This document shows, one piece after another, positions 17,382 through 26,558 of a stretch of 64,000 nucleotides of DNA (within the stretch, counting starts at the first letter, position 1; each line of letters starts with the position of its first letter). The notes under the pieces are model-generated. The model worked only from the letters and a program-made list of their open reading frames with translations. It was not told the DNA's origin and did no database searches. The stretch comes from Marinobacter sediminum (lineage in GTDB: Bacteria; Pseudomonadota; Gammaproteobacteria; Pseudomonadales; Oleiphilaceae). The stretch lies in assembly GCF_023657445.1 (NCBI RefSeq), contig NZ_JAGTWY010000001.1:1550001-1614000 (forward strand), in the 5' to 3' direction. A program made the position numbers and the translations under genes.

Positions 17382-19049
17382 CTACTGCCAGATCACCGGC
17401 TGTCGTTGCGCGTACCAGTTATCAACCTTCTCCTGATAGGCGTCTTCCACCACATTTCGCTTCAGCTTCAGGGTTGGGGTCAGGAAGCTGTTCTCGATGG
17501 ACCACTCGTCACTGACTACCGTAATGAAGGCCAGTTGTTCGTGCGGATCCACCGTTTTGTTCACTTCCTTGATCAGGTTCTTGAAGCTGGCTTCCAGCTC
17601 TTTGCGGAAATTCTCATCTGCTGTCTTCGGTCGAATATCCTCACCCAGTACGACCAGTGCAAAAGGCTGCGTCTGGTTAGCACCGGAAACACAAACCATT
17701 TCAATGGAATCGTGGGACATCAGGCGGTTCTCAATCGGCGCAGGCGCAATGTATTTGCCTTTGCTGGTCTTGAATATCTCCTTGATGCGGCCGGTGAGCT
17801 TCAGGCGCCCCATCTCGTCAACCTCACCTTTATCCCCGGTTTTCAGGAAACCGTCCTCGGTGAAGGTTTCGCGCGTTTTCTCTTCATCCTTGTAGTAGCC
17901 CATCATGGTAGCCGGGCTCTTGATCTGCACCTCGCCGTCTTCGGCGATTCTGGTTTCAACGCCCGGCAGGGATTCGCCCACATAACCGGTCTTGGAACGA
18001 CCCGGCTTGCTCATATGTGAGTAGGCAAAGTTTTCAGACATTCCATAACCTTCCAGCAGTTCCAGGCCAAGGTTGCGATACCAGTCCAGAACGTCGCTGG
18101 CCAGGGGCGCGGAACCACTGCCCGCCAACTTGACCTTATCCAGGCCAAGCCCTTTGAGGATCTTTTTCTTGATCATCCTGTTAACCACGGGAATCTTCAG
18201 GAGCCTGTCCAGTTTCTGCTTCGGCAACTTGTGCAGAACGCCCTGCTGAAACTTGACCCAGAGCCGGGGCACGGAAAGGAACAACGTGGGTTGGGCACGC
18301 TGCAGATCCTGCACGAAGGTATCGAGGGATTCGGCGAAATAGAGCTGGAAGCCTGCATACAGGGAAGCCAGTTCCACAAACGTTCTTTCAAACACGTGAG
18401 CAAGCGGCAGATAGGACAACATGCGCTCCTCGGAGCCAACGCCCAGCACTTCCATACCACCCTCAGCGGAAAAAGCCATGTTGCCGAAGCTGAGCATCAC
18501 ACCCTTTGGCCGGCCGGTGCTGCCAGAGGTATATACAATCGTTGCCAGCTCGCCCGCTTCACGCTGCACGTTCTCCTCCAGGGGCGGATACTTGGCAACA
18601 ATGTCATCCCAGGTTTCAAAATCATTGGGCGGGCTCAGTGGAAACGAAATGCAACGAACCGATTCAGGAACCCCCGACTTCATCATGTCCCAGTCGTCCA
18701 GCTTGCCAACAAACAGAACGTCGCATTCAGCATGGTTGAGAATATAGTTGACTGTGTCTGCGTTCAGGGTCGGATACAGCGGAACGGAGACGTGGCCCGC
18801 CATCCAGATAGCCCAGTCCGACATAACCCACTGGGCGCAGTTCTTGGAGATAAGGCCAATACGGCTTTTCTCAGGAAGATTGAGTGACTTGAGGTAGGCC
18901 GCAACACGCCGCGCCTCATCCACCGCCTTGGCCCAGGTATATTCCACCACCTTGCCGTCGCCGACGGGCTGGGTCATATAAATGGAATTAGCCTTGGCGG
19001 TCTCCCAGTGGTAGACCATTTCCAGGGGAAGTTTATTCGTTGTGTCCAT
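17382..19049 (-). CDS. AMP-dependent long-chain acyl-CoA synthetase
   Basis: Activates a fatty acid to acyl-CoA via an acyl-AMP intermediate. The 555-residue protein has the AMP-binding P-loop TIVYTSGSTGRPKGVML (about 168), the A4/A5 motif EGYGMSEN, and the A7-A8 region TGDKGEVDEMGRLKLTGRIK. The catalytic-lysine region is KTSKGKYIAPAPIENRL. It belongs to the FadD15/FAA1-like eukaryote-type branch by the GRIKEIFKTSKGKYIAP motif. It is transcribed divergently from the TrpXYZ-type transporter. TTGAAA at 19116-19111 with TAATAA 15 or 18 bp on is a possible promoter. Confidence 0.92.
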   Translation of the reverse strand: MDTTNKLPLEMVYHWETAKANSIYMTQPVGDGKVVEYTWAKAVDEARRVAAYLKSLNLPEKSRIGLISKNCAQWVMSDWAIWMAGHVSVPLYPTLNADTVNYILNHAECDVLFVGKLDDWDMMKSGVPESVRCISFPLSPPNDFETWDDIVAKYPPLEENVQREAGELATIVYTSGSTGRPKGVMLSFGNMAFSAEGGMEVLGVGSEERMLSYLPLAHVFERTFVELASLYAGFQLYFAESLDTFVQDLQRAQPTLFLSVPRLWVKFQQGVLHKLPKQKLDRLLKIPVVNRMIKKKILKGLGLDKVKLAGSGSAPLASDVLDWYRNLGLELLEGYGMSENFAYSHMSKPGRSKTGYVGESLPGVETRIAEDGEVQIKSPATMMGYYKDEEKTRETFTEDGFLKTGDKGEVDEMGRLKLTGRIKEIFKTSKGKYIAPAPIENRLMSHDSIEMVCVSGANQTQPFALVVLGEDIRPKTADENFRKELEASFKNLIKEVNKTVDPHEQLAFITVVSDEWSIENSFLTPTLKLKRNVVEDAYQEKVDNWYAQRQPVIWQ

Positions 19050-19303
19050 GGACCATCCTTGTTTTCATCGTGCAGTTTCTTCGGATTTATTATTAGACTT
19101 TCGTAGGGTATTTCAACATAGTCCTGTCAGTCAAAACGTGACACAAGCAAAACTATTCCAAACTACAACTTTCTTATAGTCCACAAATGCCTGAGGTAAC
19201 AATCCCTACCCCGCATCCCCCGGGCCTGTGATAAACTTTCTCACCTTCGTATTTCTGAACGTCGAAAATTCGTCAAACCCGTAACTGACTCGGAGACAGC
19301 CAC

Positions 19304-20278
19304 ATGGCCAAGAGAACTCTGCGCACCCTGATTGGTGCCTCACTTCTGGCAGCGGCAAGCCTTGTACAGGCCGAAGAACCGCGCGTTGTTGCCATCACCC
19401 AGATCGTTGAACATCCGGCACTGGATGCCGTATATCAGGGCGTCAAAGATGAGCTCGCTGAGCAGGGCTACAAGGAAGGTGAAAACCTGACGGTCATGCA
19501 CGAAAGCGCCCAGGGCAACTCTGCCATCGCTTCCCAGATTGCCCGTAAGTTCGTGGGCGATAGTCCTGACGTCATCGTGGCCATTGCAACACCCTCGGCG
19601 CAGACGGTTGCGGCGGCAGCACGCAACATCCCGGTCGTTTTCTCCGCAGTTACAGATCCGGTCGGTGCCAAGCTGGTCAAGAGCCTGGAAGCGCCGGGCG
19701 CAAACATCACCGGTGTCAGCGACATGCTGCCAATCGACAAGCACCTCGACATGCTCCAGCGTGCCGTGCCGGATGCCAAGCGTATCGGTACTGTATATAA
19801 CCCGGGTGAAGCCAACGCCGTCTCTCTGGTTAACCTGCTGGAAGAGCGGCTTGCCGAGCGTGACCTGGAGCTGGTCAAAGCCGCGGCCACCAAAACCTCG
19901 GAGGTACTCGGCGCCGCCCGCTCCCTGGTTGGCAAAGCCGACGCCATCTACCTGACCACCGACAACACCGTCATCAGCGCCGTCGAGGCCGTTATTTCCG
20001 TTGGTGAACGCGCAGACATTCCGGTCTTCGCAGCAGACACAGCTACCGTTGAGCGTGGCGCGGTTGCCGCCCTGGGCTTCAACTACTACAACCACGGCCG
20101 TCAAACCGGCAAAATGGTTGTCCGCATCCTCGAAGGTGCCAGTACCTCCGACATGCCTGTTGAAACCATGGACACCCTGGACCTGTTCGTGAACCCGGCC
20201 GCCGCAGAGCGCATGGGCATCTCCCTGCCTGACGACCTGATCCAGGAAGCCAAAGAAGTCGTCAAGAGCGACAAGTAA
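19304..20278 (+). CDS. ABC transporter substrate-binding protein (TrpX/PF04392 family)
   Basis: Periplasmic binding protein of a three-component importer. The 324 residues start with a signal peptide (cleavage near VQA-EEP), then show the PF04392 pattern: AITQIVEHPALDAVYQGVKD, VAIATPSAQTVAAAARNIPV, FSAVTDPVGAKLV and ADTATVERGAVAALGFNYYN. Members include TrpX (tryptophan/tyrosine-type uptake in streptococci) and many untested proteins, so the ligand is open. A strong hairpin follows before the permease gene. Confidence 0.88.
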   Translation: MAKRTLRTLIGASLLAAASLVQAEEPRVVAITQIVEHPALDAVYQGVKDELAEQGYKEGENLTVMHESAQGNSAIASQIARKFVGDSPDVIVAIATPSAQTVAAAARNIPVVFSAVTDPVGAKLVKSLEAPGANITGVSDMLPIDKHLDMLQRAVPDAKRIGTVYNPGEANAVSLVNLLEERLAERDLELVKAAATKTSEVLGAARSLVGKADAIYLTTDNTVISAVEAVISVGERADIPVFAADTATVERGAVAALGFNYYNHGRQTGKMVVRILEGASTSDMPVETMDTLDLFVNPAAAERMGISLPDDLIQEAKEVVKSDK

Positions 20279-20287
20279 CGCCAGTTC

Positions 20288-20325
20288 AAAACGGGCGGAC
20301 CTCACAAGGGTCCGCCCGTTTTCTT
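20288..20325 (+). terminator. Intra-operon hairpin terminator
   Basis: AAAACGGGCGGACC (20288-20301) pairs perfectly with GGTCCGCCCGTTTT (20309-20322) over 14 bp with a 7-nt loop, then CTTT. It lies between the binding-protein gene and the permease gene and probably lowers downstream expression. Confidence 0.85.
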
Positions 20326-20343
20326 TCACAGTGAATATTACCC

Positions 20344-21246
20344 ATGCTCAGTGAAATCGCATTTTACGGTGCTGTTGAGACCGGCCTCATCTATGGCCTG
20401 GTTGCTTTCGGCATTTATATCTCGTTCCGTGTCCTCGACTTCCCCGACCTAACCGTTGACGGCAGCTTTCCTCTGGGTGCCGCAGTGGCCGCCATTCTGA
20501 TCATAAATGGCTGGAACCCCTGGATCGCCACCGGTGCGGCCATAGTTGCCGGTATGGCCGCCGGTGCGGTAACGGCGATCCTCAACGTCAAGCTGAAGAT
20601 TCTTAACCTGCTGGCCTCCATCCTCACCATGATCGCGCTCTACTCCGTGAATCTTCGCATCATGGGCCGGCCCAACCTCGCGCTGCTGACAGAAGAAACC
20701 GTCCTTACCCCCTGGTACGATCTGGACCTTGCCTACCATCAGGTCCCTGTTCTGCTGTTCATCATCGTCGTGGTGGTAGCCCTGATTCTCCTGTGGCGTT
20801 TCATGAAGTCCGAAACCGGGCTGGCCATGCGCGCCACAGGCGCCAACCCCAGAATGGCCCGGGCACAGGGTATTGCTACCGGCGCAATGATCATTCTCGG
20901 CGTTGCCGTGTCCAATGGCCTGGTCGGTCTGGCTGGCGCCCTTTTTGCCCAGAGCCAGGGCGCCGCCGACGTCACCATGGGTGTCGGGGTGATCGTTATC
21001 GGCCTAGCCTCCCTGATCGGTGGCGAAGCAGTGATCACGCCATCGACAGTCATGCGTGCCCTGCTCGCCTGCGTATTCGGTGCCATCATTTACAGACTGG
21101 CAATTGCCTTTGCCCTGAACGCAGACGTGCTCGGCCTCCAGGCTCAGGATCTCAACCTGATTACGGCGGTACTGGTTACCCTGGCGATCGTTCTGCCCGG
21201 CGTGCGCAGCTCCGTGATTGCCAAATTCACCCGAAATAAGGCCTGA
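20344..21246 (+). CDS. ABC transporter permease (TrpY-like)
   Basis: A 300-residue inner-membrane permease of the branched-chain/ribose type (BPD_transp_2) with about eight to nine transmembrane segments. The conserved FPDLTVDGSFPLGAAVAA block near residue 37 and MRATGANPRMARAQGIATGA around 161 (coupling loop) match the permease partner of PF04392 binding proteins. It lies between the binding protein and the ATPase, whose start is 10 bp downstream. Confidence 0.9.
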   Translation: MLSEIAFYGAVETGLIYGLVAFGIYISFRVLDFPDLTVDGSFPLGAAVAAILIINGWNPWIATGAAIVAGMAAGAVTAILNVKLKILNLLASILTMIALYSVNLRIMGRPNLALLTEETVLTPWYDLDLAYHQVPVLLFIIVVVVALILLWRFMKSETGLAMRATGANPRMARAQGIATGAMIILGVAVSNGLVGLAGALFAQSQGAADVTMGVGVIVIGLASLIGGEAVITPSTVMRALLACVFGAIIYRLAIAFALNADVLGLQAQDLNLITAVLVTLAIVLPGVRSSVIAKFTRNKA

Positions 21247-21255
21247 GGAGGCGAC

Positions 21256-22050
21256 ATGATCAGTGCAAGCGATCTCCGACTGACCTTTGGCAAGGGAACG
21301 CCACTGGAAAATCCCGCGCTCAGGGGTATGAGCCTTACCGTCAATCAGGGTGAATTCGTGACCGTGATCGGCAGTAACGGTGCCGGTAAGTCGACCTTTC
21401 TGAACGCCCTTTCCGGTGAGGTTCTGGTGGACAGTGGTGAAATCATTGTGGACAACGTCGACGTCACCAAACTGCCAACGCACAAGCGCGCTGGCCGGGT
21501 TGCGAGAGTGTTCCAGGACCCCCTGGCGGGCACCTGCGAGGCGCTCTCCATTGAGGAAAATCTGGCGCTCGCCATCAAGCGCGGCCAGCGACGGGGTCTG
21601 ACGACCGCAGTGAAGAAGCAGTATCTGGAGCAGTTCCGGGAAAGTCTGTCTTCGCTGAATCTGGGGCTGGAAGACCGGCTCGGTGACAAGATGGGGCTGC
21701 TGTCCGGCGGCCAGCGCCAGGCCGTGAGCCTTCTGATGGCCAGCCTGACCCCATCCGCCATCCTGCTACTGGACGAGCATACCGCTGCCCTCGACCCTAA
21801 AACCGGCGCGTTCGTGCTTGAGCTAACAACCCAGATTATTGAGCAGCAAAAACTGACCGCTCTGATGGTGACACACAGCATGAAACAGGCTCTGGAGGTC
21901 GGCAGCCGAACGGTCATGCTTCACCAGGGCCAGGTGGTTTTCGACATCGCTGGAAAAGAACGGGAGGGTCTTGAGGTAACGGACCTACTGGGCTTGTTCG
22001 AGAAACAGCGGGGCCTCTCCGTGGACGACGACAGCCTGCTTCTTGGCTGA
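21256..22050 (+). CDS. ABC transporter ATP-binding protein (TrpZ-like)
   Basis: Cytoplasmic ATPase of the preceding importer. The 264 residues show Walker A GSNGAGKST, signature LLSGGQRQAVSL, Walker B AILLLDEHTAALDP and H-loop VTHSMKQALE. The Walker B region reads DEHTAAL, with His in place of the usual Pro, as in this subfamily. GAGGCG is the ribosome-binding site. The gene ends at a bidirectional terminator. Confidence 0.9.
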   Translation: MISASDLRLTFGKGTPLENPALRGMSLTVNQGEFVTVIGSNGAGKSTFLNALSGEVLVDSGEIIVDNVDVTKLPTHKRAGRVARVFQDPLAGTCEALSIEENLALAIKRGQRRGLTTAVKKQYLEQFRESLSSLNLGLEDRLGDKMGLLSGGQRQAVSLLMASLTPSAILLLDEHTAALDPKTGAFVLELTTQIIEQQKLTALMVTHSMKQALEVGSRTVMLHQGQVVFDIAGKEREGLEVTDLLGLFEKQRGLSVDDDSLLLG

Positions 22051-22051
22051 C

Positions 22052-22082
22052 AAAAAAGGCGGGCTTATCTCCCGCCTTTTTT
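22052..22082. terminator. Bidirectional terminator between two convergent genes
   Basis: AAAAAAGGCGGG and CCCGCCTTTTTT form a perfect 12-bp stem with a 7-nt loop. The A-run and U-run let it serve both the transporter operon (plus strand) and the secreted-protein gene at 22102 (minus strand). Confidence 0.88.
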
Positions 22083-22101
22083 ATCCGACATCACACCGGG
22101 C

Positions 22102-22914
22102 TCAATGCCCGTATATCAGCATTGAGGTATTGGTGATCGCCAGGTTATCCAGTGCCATGGAGCCAATGGATGTCCCACCGACTATGACACCGCCAATGCG
22201 GATATCCGCTTCGAAGGTCTGGAGGTCAATAGCAAGGCTTTCGACATTCCGGGAATTCGGCGCCTTGTACATATCCAGCTCAACATATGCGAACAACCTG
22301 AGGGGCTGAGGGGCCTGCAGATCATAATCCGCCCCGGTCATCTGGAAATCACGAATGCCCAACGCCAGAAACGGTACATCGAAGTCCAGGTCGTCAATGG
22401 CAATGTCGGTCTTGAAATTCAACTTGTCCGTCGCAGTGTCGATTCGAATCGTGCCGGAACCGATCAGGGCGTCCATGTTGAAGTTATCAAAAACCACGGT
22501 GGAACCACCGGTTCCCGTCAGGTTCCAGGCTCCCGTGGAAATCCGCAAATCGACAGCGTTAAACGACAACGGCAGCAGGTTGATGATGGCGTCGCCATCA
22601 CTGGCCACGTCGATATTGATCCGTATGTTATCGAGCGTATCAGTAGCCGAACCGTTGAGGTTCAGGTTCATTTCGGAAAACATATCGGTTCGATTGGCAC
22701 CACCGACAAAGATGTCGTTCACTTCCAGTGACCCCTCATCGGTGTAGATAAACCGATCAATGTTCAGCTTCGTCTCAAGCTCGATGGTGACACCGGCCTG
22801 GCCGGTGATATTCCCCATCGCGGATTCATCCAGTCTCTGGATTTCCGCTATGGCCGCAGGAGGGGCACCTGCAACGCACAGCGCTAGCAAGGAAGGTTTC
22901 AGGCCTTTCATCAT
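22102..22914 (-). CDS. Secreted DUF6160-like protein of unknown function
   Basis: 270 residues with a signal peptide (cleavage near AIA-EIQ). The mature start LDESAMGNITGQAGVTIELE is a recognisable module of a family of gammaproteobacterial secreted or outer-membrane proteins (DUF6160-like, also seen in FilF-type proteins), where it follows the signal peptide. The rest is rich in Asp, Asn, Thr and alternating hydrophobic residues, suggesting a beta-rich fold. No enzyme motif was seen. It is single-gene, between the ABC importer and the nrdJ control region. Confidence 0.7.
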   Translation of the reverse strand: MMKGLKPSLLALCVAGAPPAAIAEIQRLDESAMGNITGQAGVTIELETKLNIDRFIYTDEGSLEVNDIFVGGANRTDMFSEMNLNLNGSATDTLDNIRINIDVASDGDAIINLLPLSFNAVDLRISTGAWNLTGTGGSTVVFDNFNMDALIGSGTIRIDTATDKLNFKTDIAIDDLDFDVPFLALGIRDFQMTGADYDLQAPQPLRLFAYVELDMYKAPNSRNVESLAIDLQTFEADIRIGGVIVGGTSIGSMALDNLAITNTSMLIYGH

Positions 22915-23069
22915 TCGTTCCTTTTATAGTAGTTATCACTTCCTGTGGGCCACTGCAGTATTCGACACCACCTCAATACTCTAGCGACACGTCCGAGCAA
23001 GGTACGTGCAGGGGTCACAAAATGGTTGCCATCTACAACCATTCGAGGAAATTTTCGGGTATTTTTTAA

Positions 23070-23085
23070 CCACAACATATAGTGT
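23070..23085. promoter_or_regulatory. NrdR-box-like site (distal)
   Basis: CCACAACATATAGTGT matches the NrdR consensus acaCwAtATaTwGtgt at 14 of 16 positions. It lies about 410 bp upstream of nrdJa. Apparently unpaired: no second box was seen one NrdR spacing away. Confidence 0.5.
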
Positions 23086-23202
23086 TGATGAATAGTTATC
23101 CGCAAGCTCCGGTTTTGACGGGATTTTCGTTCTTTCAAGGCTCCAGCGATTGATTTTCCCTGAGCTATCTCTCCAATCAATAGTTGCGTTCTTGTTCACA
23201 TA

Positions 23203-23250
23203 ACACTATATCCTGTTATACTTTTCGAAAAATAAGCCCACATATAGGGC
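23203..23250. promoter_or_regulatory. Pair of NrdR-box-like sites overlapping a possible promoter
   Basis: ACACTATATCCTGTTA (23203-23218, 12 of 16 positions) and a weaker AGCCCACATATAGGGC (23235-23250, 10 of 16) have centres 32 bp apart, the spacing expected for tandem NrdR boxes. A possible promoter overlaps the first box: TTGTTC at 23192 and TATACT at 23217, with a long 19-bp spacer. NrdR repression of nrdJ is the natural reading, untested. Confidence 0.5.
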
Positions 23251-23368
23251 TACCGACTTCCACAGGCATTTGTCTCAGTACAGATCCAGAAGCGGCTCAA
23301 GCCGGGCCGGCAACAACGATTCAACGGAAAAACCGGGTTATCCGGGTGCGTTTTAGCTCAAAAAACAT

Positions 23369-23384
23369 CCACTACATATAGTGG
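23369..23384. promoter_or_regulatory. NrdR-box-like site (proximal)
   Basis: CCACTACATATAGTGG matches the NrdR consensus at 13 of 16 positions and is itself nearly palindromic. It lies about 110 bp upstream of nrdJa. With the other sites it makes the 581-bp space between 22914 and 23496 a dense control region. Confidence 0.55.
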
Positions 23385-23495
23385 TCAGCAACGCACCGTC
23401 GGCCTAGGCCTGGATTATAGAATTCAAGGGGTGCAGCGCAGTCATACAGGATAGCGCTGTCAAAAGAAGACATACTGGAAATACCGAGGGTGGCA

Positions 23496-25634
23496 ATGAA
23501 CGCTAAGGCACAGGCAGTGGTTACTACAATTCCGATGCAGGAAGCTTCGCTCGACATCTGGAACAGCAAATATCAGCTGAAAACCAAGACTGGCGAGCCC
23601 GTCGACAAGGACATCAATGCTACGTACGAACGCGTGGCAAAGGCACTGTCTGAAGTTGAAAACAAGTCCGTACGCAGCAGGCACATGAAAGACTTCATCT
23701 GGGCCCTGCAGCACGGCGCCATCCCGGCCGGACGTATCACATCCAACGCGGGTGCCGAAGCCCACAAGCCGGCAACGTCCACCATCAACTGCACAGTATC
23801 CGGCTCCGTTCAGGATTCCATGAACGACATCCTGGAGAAGAACCACGAAGCCGGCCTGACGCTCAAGGCAGGCTGTGGTATCGGTTATGAGTTCTCCACC
23901 CTGCGTCCGAAAGGCGCTTACGTCGCTGGCGCCGGTGCGACCACGTCGGGTCCGTTGTCATTCATGGATATCTTCGACCGCATGTGTTTCACCGTATCCT
24001 CTGCCGGTGGCCGCCGTGGTGCCCAGATGGCCACCTTCGACGTGCACCACCCGGACGTGATCGATTTCATCCAGGCCAAGCGCGAAGACGGCCGCCTGCG
24101 CCAGTTCAACCTGTCACTGCTGATCACCGAAGACTTCATCGAAGCCGTTCGCAATGGCGACGACTGGCACCTGTCTTTCCCGGTCACCCAGAAAGAAGTG
24201 GAAGACGAGGAACTGGACCTGAGCGATACCAGCCAGTTCGTTTACCGGGACTTCCCGATTCTCAAGGGTTACGTGGTTAACGATGAAGGCAAGGTGGCGT
24301 GCCGTATTTACCGCACCCTGAAAGCCCAGTTCATCTGGGACACCATCATGACCAGCACCTATGACTACGCCGAGCCGGGTTTCATCCTGATCGACAAGGT
24401 CAACCAGATGAACAACAACTGGTTCTGCGAAGACATCCGCGCTACCAACCCCTGCGGCGAGCAGCCTCTGCCCCCGTATGGCAGCTGCCTGCTGGGCTCT
24501 GTGAACCTGACCATGTTCGTGGACTACCCGTTCACCGACAAGGCCAGCTTCAACTACGAGAAATACCGCAAGGTTGTGGCCATCTTCACCCGCATGCTCG
24601 ATAACGTGGTAGAGATCAACGGCCTGCCGCTGGCCGAGCAGCGCCACGAAATCACCTACAAGCGCCGCCACGGCATGGGCATCCTGGGCCTGGGTTCTAC
24701 CCTCGCCATGCTCCGCATGCCCTACGGTTCTGAGGAATCCGTAGAGTTCACCGAAGAAGTCGTTCGCGAAATGGCCGTGGAAGGCTGGCGCCAGTCCCTG
24801 GCCCTCGCCGAAGAAAAAGGCGTGGCGCCGATTATGGACGACGAGTTCGAGATCACGCCGAAGATGCTGGGCAAATGCCCTCAGCTGTCCAAAGACGGCT
24901 ACAAGCTGGGCGACAAGCTCAAAGGCCGGGTACTGCACGCCAAGTACAGCAAGTACATGCAGCAGATTGCCAATGTGGAGCCAAAACTGGTGGAAGAACT
25001 GGCCGAGAAAGGTGGCCGCTTCACCCACCACACCTCCATCGCGCCGACCGGTACTATCAGCCTGTCACTGGCCAACAACGCCAGTAACGGTATTGAGCCA
25101 AGCTTCTCGCACCACTACGCCCGGAATATCATCCGCGAAGGCCGGAAGACCAAAGAGAAAGTCGACGTATTCTCTTTTGAACTGCTGGCATACCGTCACA
25201 TGGTTAACGCGGGTGCCATGCCGTTCTCCGAAGAGGACGACAAGAGACTGCCGGCCTACTTCACCACATCCGACGATGTGACACCGGCACAGCATGTGGA
25301 CATCCAGGCCGCCGCCCAGAAGTGGGTAGATTCCTCGATTTCCAAGACCGCCAACGTTCCGACAGACTTCGACTATCAGGACTTCAAGGGCATTTACCTG
25401 TACGCCTACGACAAGGGCCTGAAGGGCTGCACCACGTTCCGCTTCAACCCGGAAGCCTTCCAGGGCGTTCTGGTGAAGGAAAAGGATCTGGAAAATACCC
25501 TTTACGAGTTCACCCTGGACGATGGCAGCAAGGTAACGCTGAAGGGCAACGAGCAGGTAGAATACGACGGCGAAATCCACAACGCCGCCAACCTGTTTGA
25601 CGCACTCAAAGAAGGCACCTACGGCAAGTATTGA
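23496..25634 (+). CDS. nrdJa: Adenosylcobalamin-dependent ribonucleotide reductase, catalytic part
   Basis: Class II reductase that makes deoxyribonucleotides using coenzyme B12, independent of oxygen. The start is ATG 23496 with GAGGG 5 bp upstream; a GTG 6 bp earlier lies on that site. The 712 residues include STINCTVSGSVQDSMN (first active-site Cys), LKAGCGIGYEFSTLRP, SSAGGRRGAQMATFDVHHPD, the radical-site motif NPCGEQPLPPYGSCLLGSVN, and TSIAPTGTISL. The protein ends without the C-terminal Cys tail, which is encoded by the next gene, as in the split NrdJa/NrdJb of Pseudomonas aeruginosa. Confidence 0.93.
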   Translation: MNAKAQAVVTTIPMQEASLDIWNSKYQLKTKTGEPVDKDINATYERVAKALSEVENKSVRSRHMKDFIWALQHGAIPAGRITSNAGAEAHKPATSTINCTVSGSVQDSMNDILEKNHEAGLTLKAGCGIGYEFSTLRPKGAYVAGAGATTSGPLSFMDIFDRMCFTVSSAGGRRGAQMATFDVHHPDVIDFIQAKREDGRLRQFNLSLLITEDFIEAVRNGDDWHLSFPVTQKEVEDEELDLSDTSQFVYRDFPILKGYVVNDEGKVACRIYRTLKAQFIWDTIMTSTYDYAEPGFILIDKVNQMNNNWFCEDIRATNPCGEQPLPPYGSCLLGSVNLTMFVDYPFTDKASFNYEKYRKVVAIFTRMLDNVVEINGLPLAEQRHEITYKRRHGMGILGLGSTLAMLRMPYGSEESVEFTEEVVREMAVEGWRQSLALAEEKGVAPIMDDEFEITPKMLGKCPQLSKDGYKLGDKLKGRVLHAKYSKYMQQIANVEPKLVEELAEKGGRFTHHTSIAPTGTISLSLANNASNGIEPSFSHHYARNIIREGRKTKEKVDVFSFELLAYRHMVNAGAMPFSEEDDKRLPAYFTTSDDVTPAQHVDIQAAAQKWVDSSISKTANVPTDFDYQDFKGIYLYAYDKGLKGCTTFRFNPEAFQGVLVKEKDLENTLYEFTLDDGSKVTLKGNEQVEYDGEIHNAANLFDALKEGTYGKY

Positions 25635-25662
25635 TCCGGGAACCCGACACAGGACAACGAAC

Positions 25663-26361
25663 ATGACAGTCAAAATCAGCAACAAAATCGTCGGCTACCG
25701 CGTAAAGAAAGCCGACCCTGAAGCGACCACCGAACACCAGGCGCCGGTGCATGCGGAAATGAAACCCGTTCAGATGAACGAATACATCGAACGGCCGGAT
25801 TTCCTGCTGGGCACCACCTACAAGATCAAGCCGCCGGTGGCCGAGCACGCGATGTACATCACCATCAATGACATCCTGCTCAACGAAGGCACCGACCACG
25901 AAAGCCGGCAGCCGTACGAAGTGTTTATCAACTCCAAGTCGATGGAACACTTCCAGTGGGTTATCGCCCTCACCCGCGTTATCTCTGCAGTATTTCGCAA
26001 GGGTGGCGACGTAACCTTCCTGGTGGAAGAGCTGCGGAGCGTATACGACCCCAACGGCGGCTACTTCAAGAAAGGCGGCGTATTCATGCCGTCCCTGGTC
26101 GCTGAAATCGGCGCTGTGATCGAAAAGCACCTGAAGGCCATCGGCCTGCTGGAAAGCGAGGAAATGAGCGAAACCACCAAGCGCATCCTCGCCGAAAAGC
26201 GCGCCGAGTTCGAAGCCAGCCACACCACGGCAACGAACGACGACAAGGCCAGCGACTTCCCGCCCAACGCCACCATGTGCGGCAAGTGCAGCACCAAGGC
26301 GGTGATCGTGATGGACGGTTGCGCGACCTGCCTCTCTTGCGGCGACAGCAAGTGCGGTTGA
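25663..26361 (+). CDS. nrdJb: Class II ribonucleotide reductase, C-terminal subunit NrdJb
   Basis: 232 residues from ATG 25663, 28 bp after nrdJa. It corresponds to the C-terminal part of unsplit NrdJ: MTVKISNKIVGYRVKKADPE, MYITINDILLNEGTDH, FLVEELRSVYDPNGGYFKKG. It ends in a Cys-rich tail, CGKCSTKAVIVMDGCATCLS followed by CGDSKCG, which should bind zinc and/or re-reduce the active site. A strong terminator follows. Function as a separate polypeptide with NrdJa is known for Pseudomonas; here it is inferred from the same arrangement. Confidence 0.92.
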   Translation: MTVKISNKIVGYRVKKADPEATTEHQAPVHAEMKPVQMNEYIERPDFLLGTTYKIKPPVAEHAMYITINDILLNEGTDHESRQPYEVFINSKSMEHFQWVIALTRVISAVFRKGGDVTFLVEELRSVYDPNGGYFKKGGVFMPSLVAEIGAVIEKHLKAIGLLESEEMSETTKRILAEKRAEFEASHTTATNDDKASDFPPNATMCGKCSTKAVIVMDGCATCLSCGDSKCG

Positions 26362-26384
26362 GGTGATTAAGCAGTATTGACGAG

Positions 26385-26415
26385 AAGGCCCGGAATGAGA
26401 ACTCCGGGCCTTTTT
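26385..26415 (+). terminator. Rho-independent terminator after nrdJab
   Basis: AAGGCCCGGA and TCCGGGCCTT form a 10-bp stem with an 8-nt loop, followed by TTT. It closes the nrdJa-nrdJb operon. Confidence 0.9.
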
Positions 26416-26558
26416 GTTTGGGGCGAGTGTAATTATCTGGCTGCGGTCTGCTTGCTGTTGGGCGTCAAGGCGGCGTATCTGCCAAATCGAAGCGTTTACT
26501 TGCGATCCGCGCCCTAAGGACGCAGCGGTGCCACACCGTTTGTTCGAGAGGGGAAACC

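Noticed and set aside
22940..22965. GGGCCACTG upstream of nrdJa resembles the B12-box core of cobalamin riboswitches
   Set aside because: No other cobalamin riboswitch element (the GGGAA..GGTG..AATCC part) precedes it, and it lies 540 bp from the gene.
24114..25031. Long minus-strand open frame opposite nrdJa (305 codons)
   Set aside because: Antisense shadow; no recognisable protein features.
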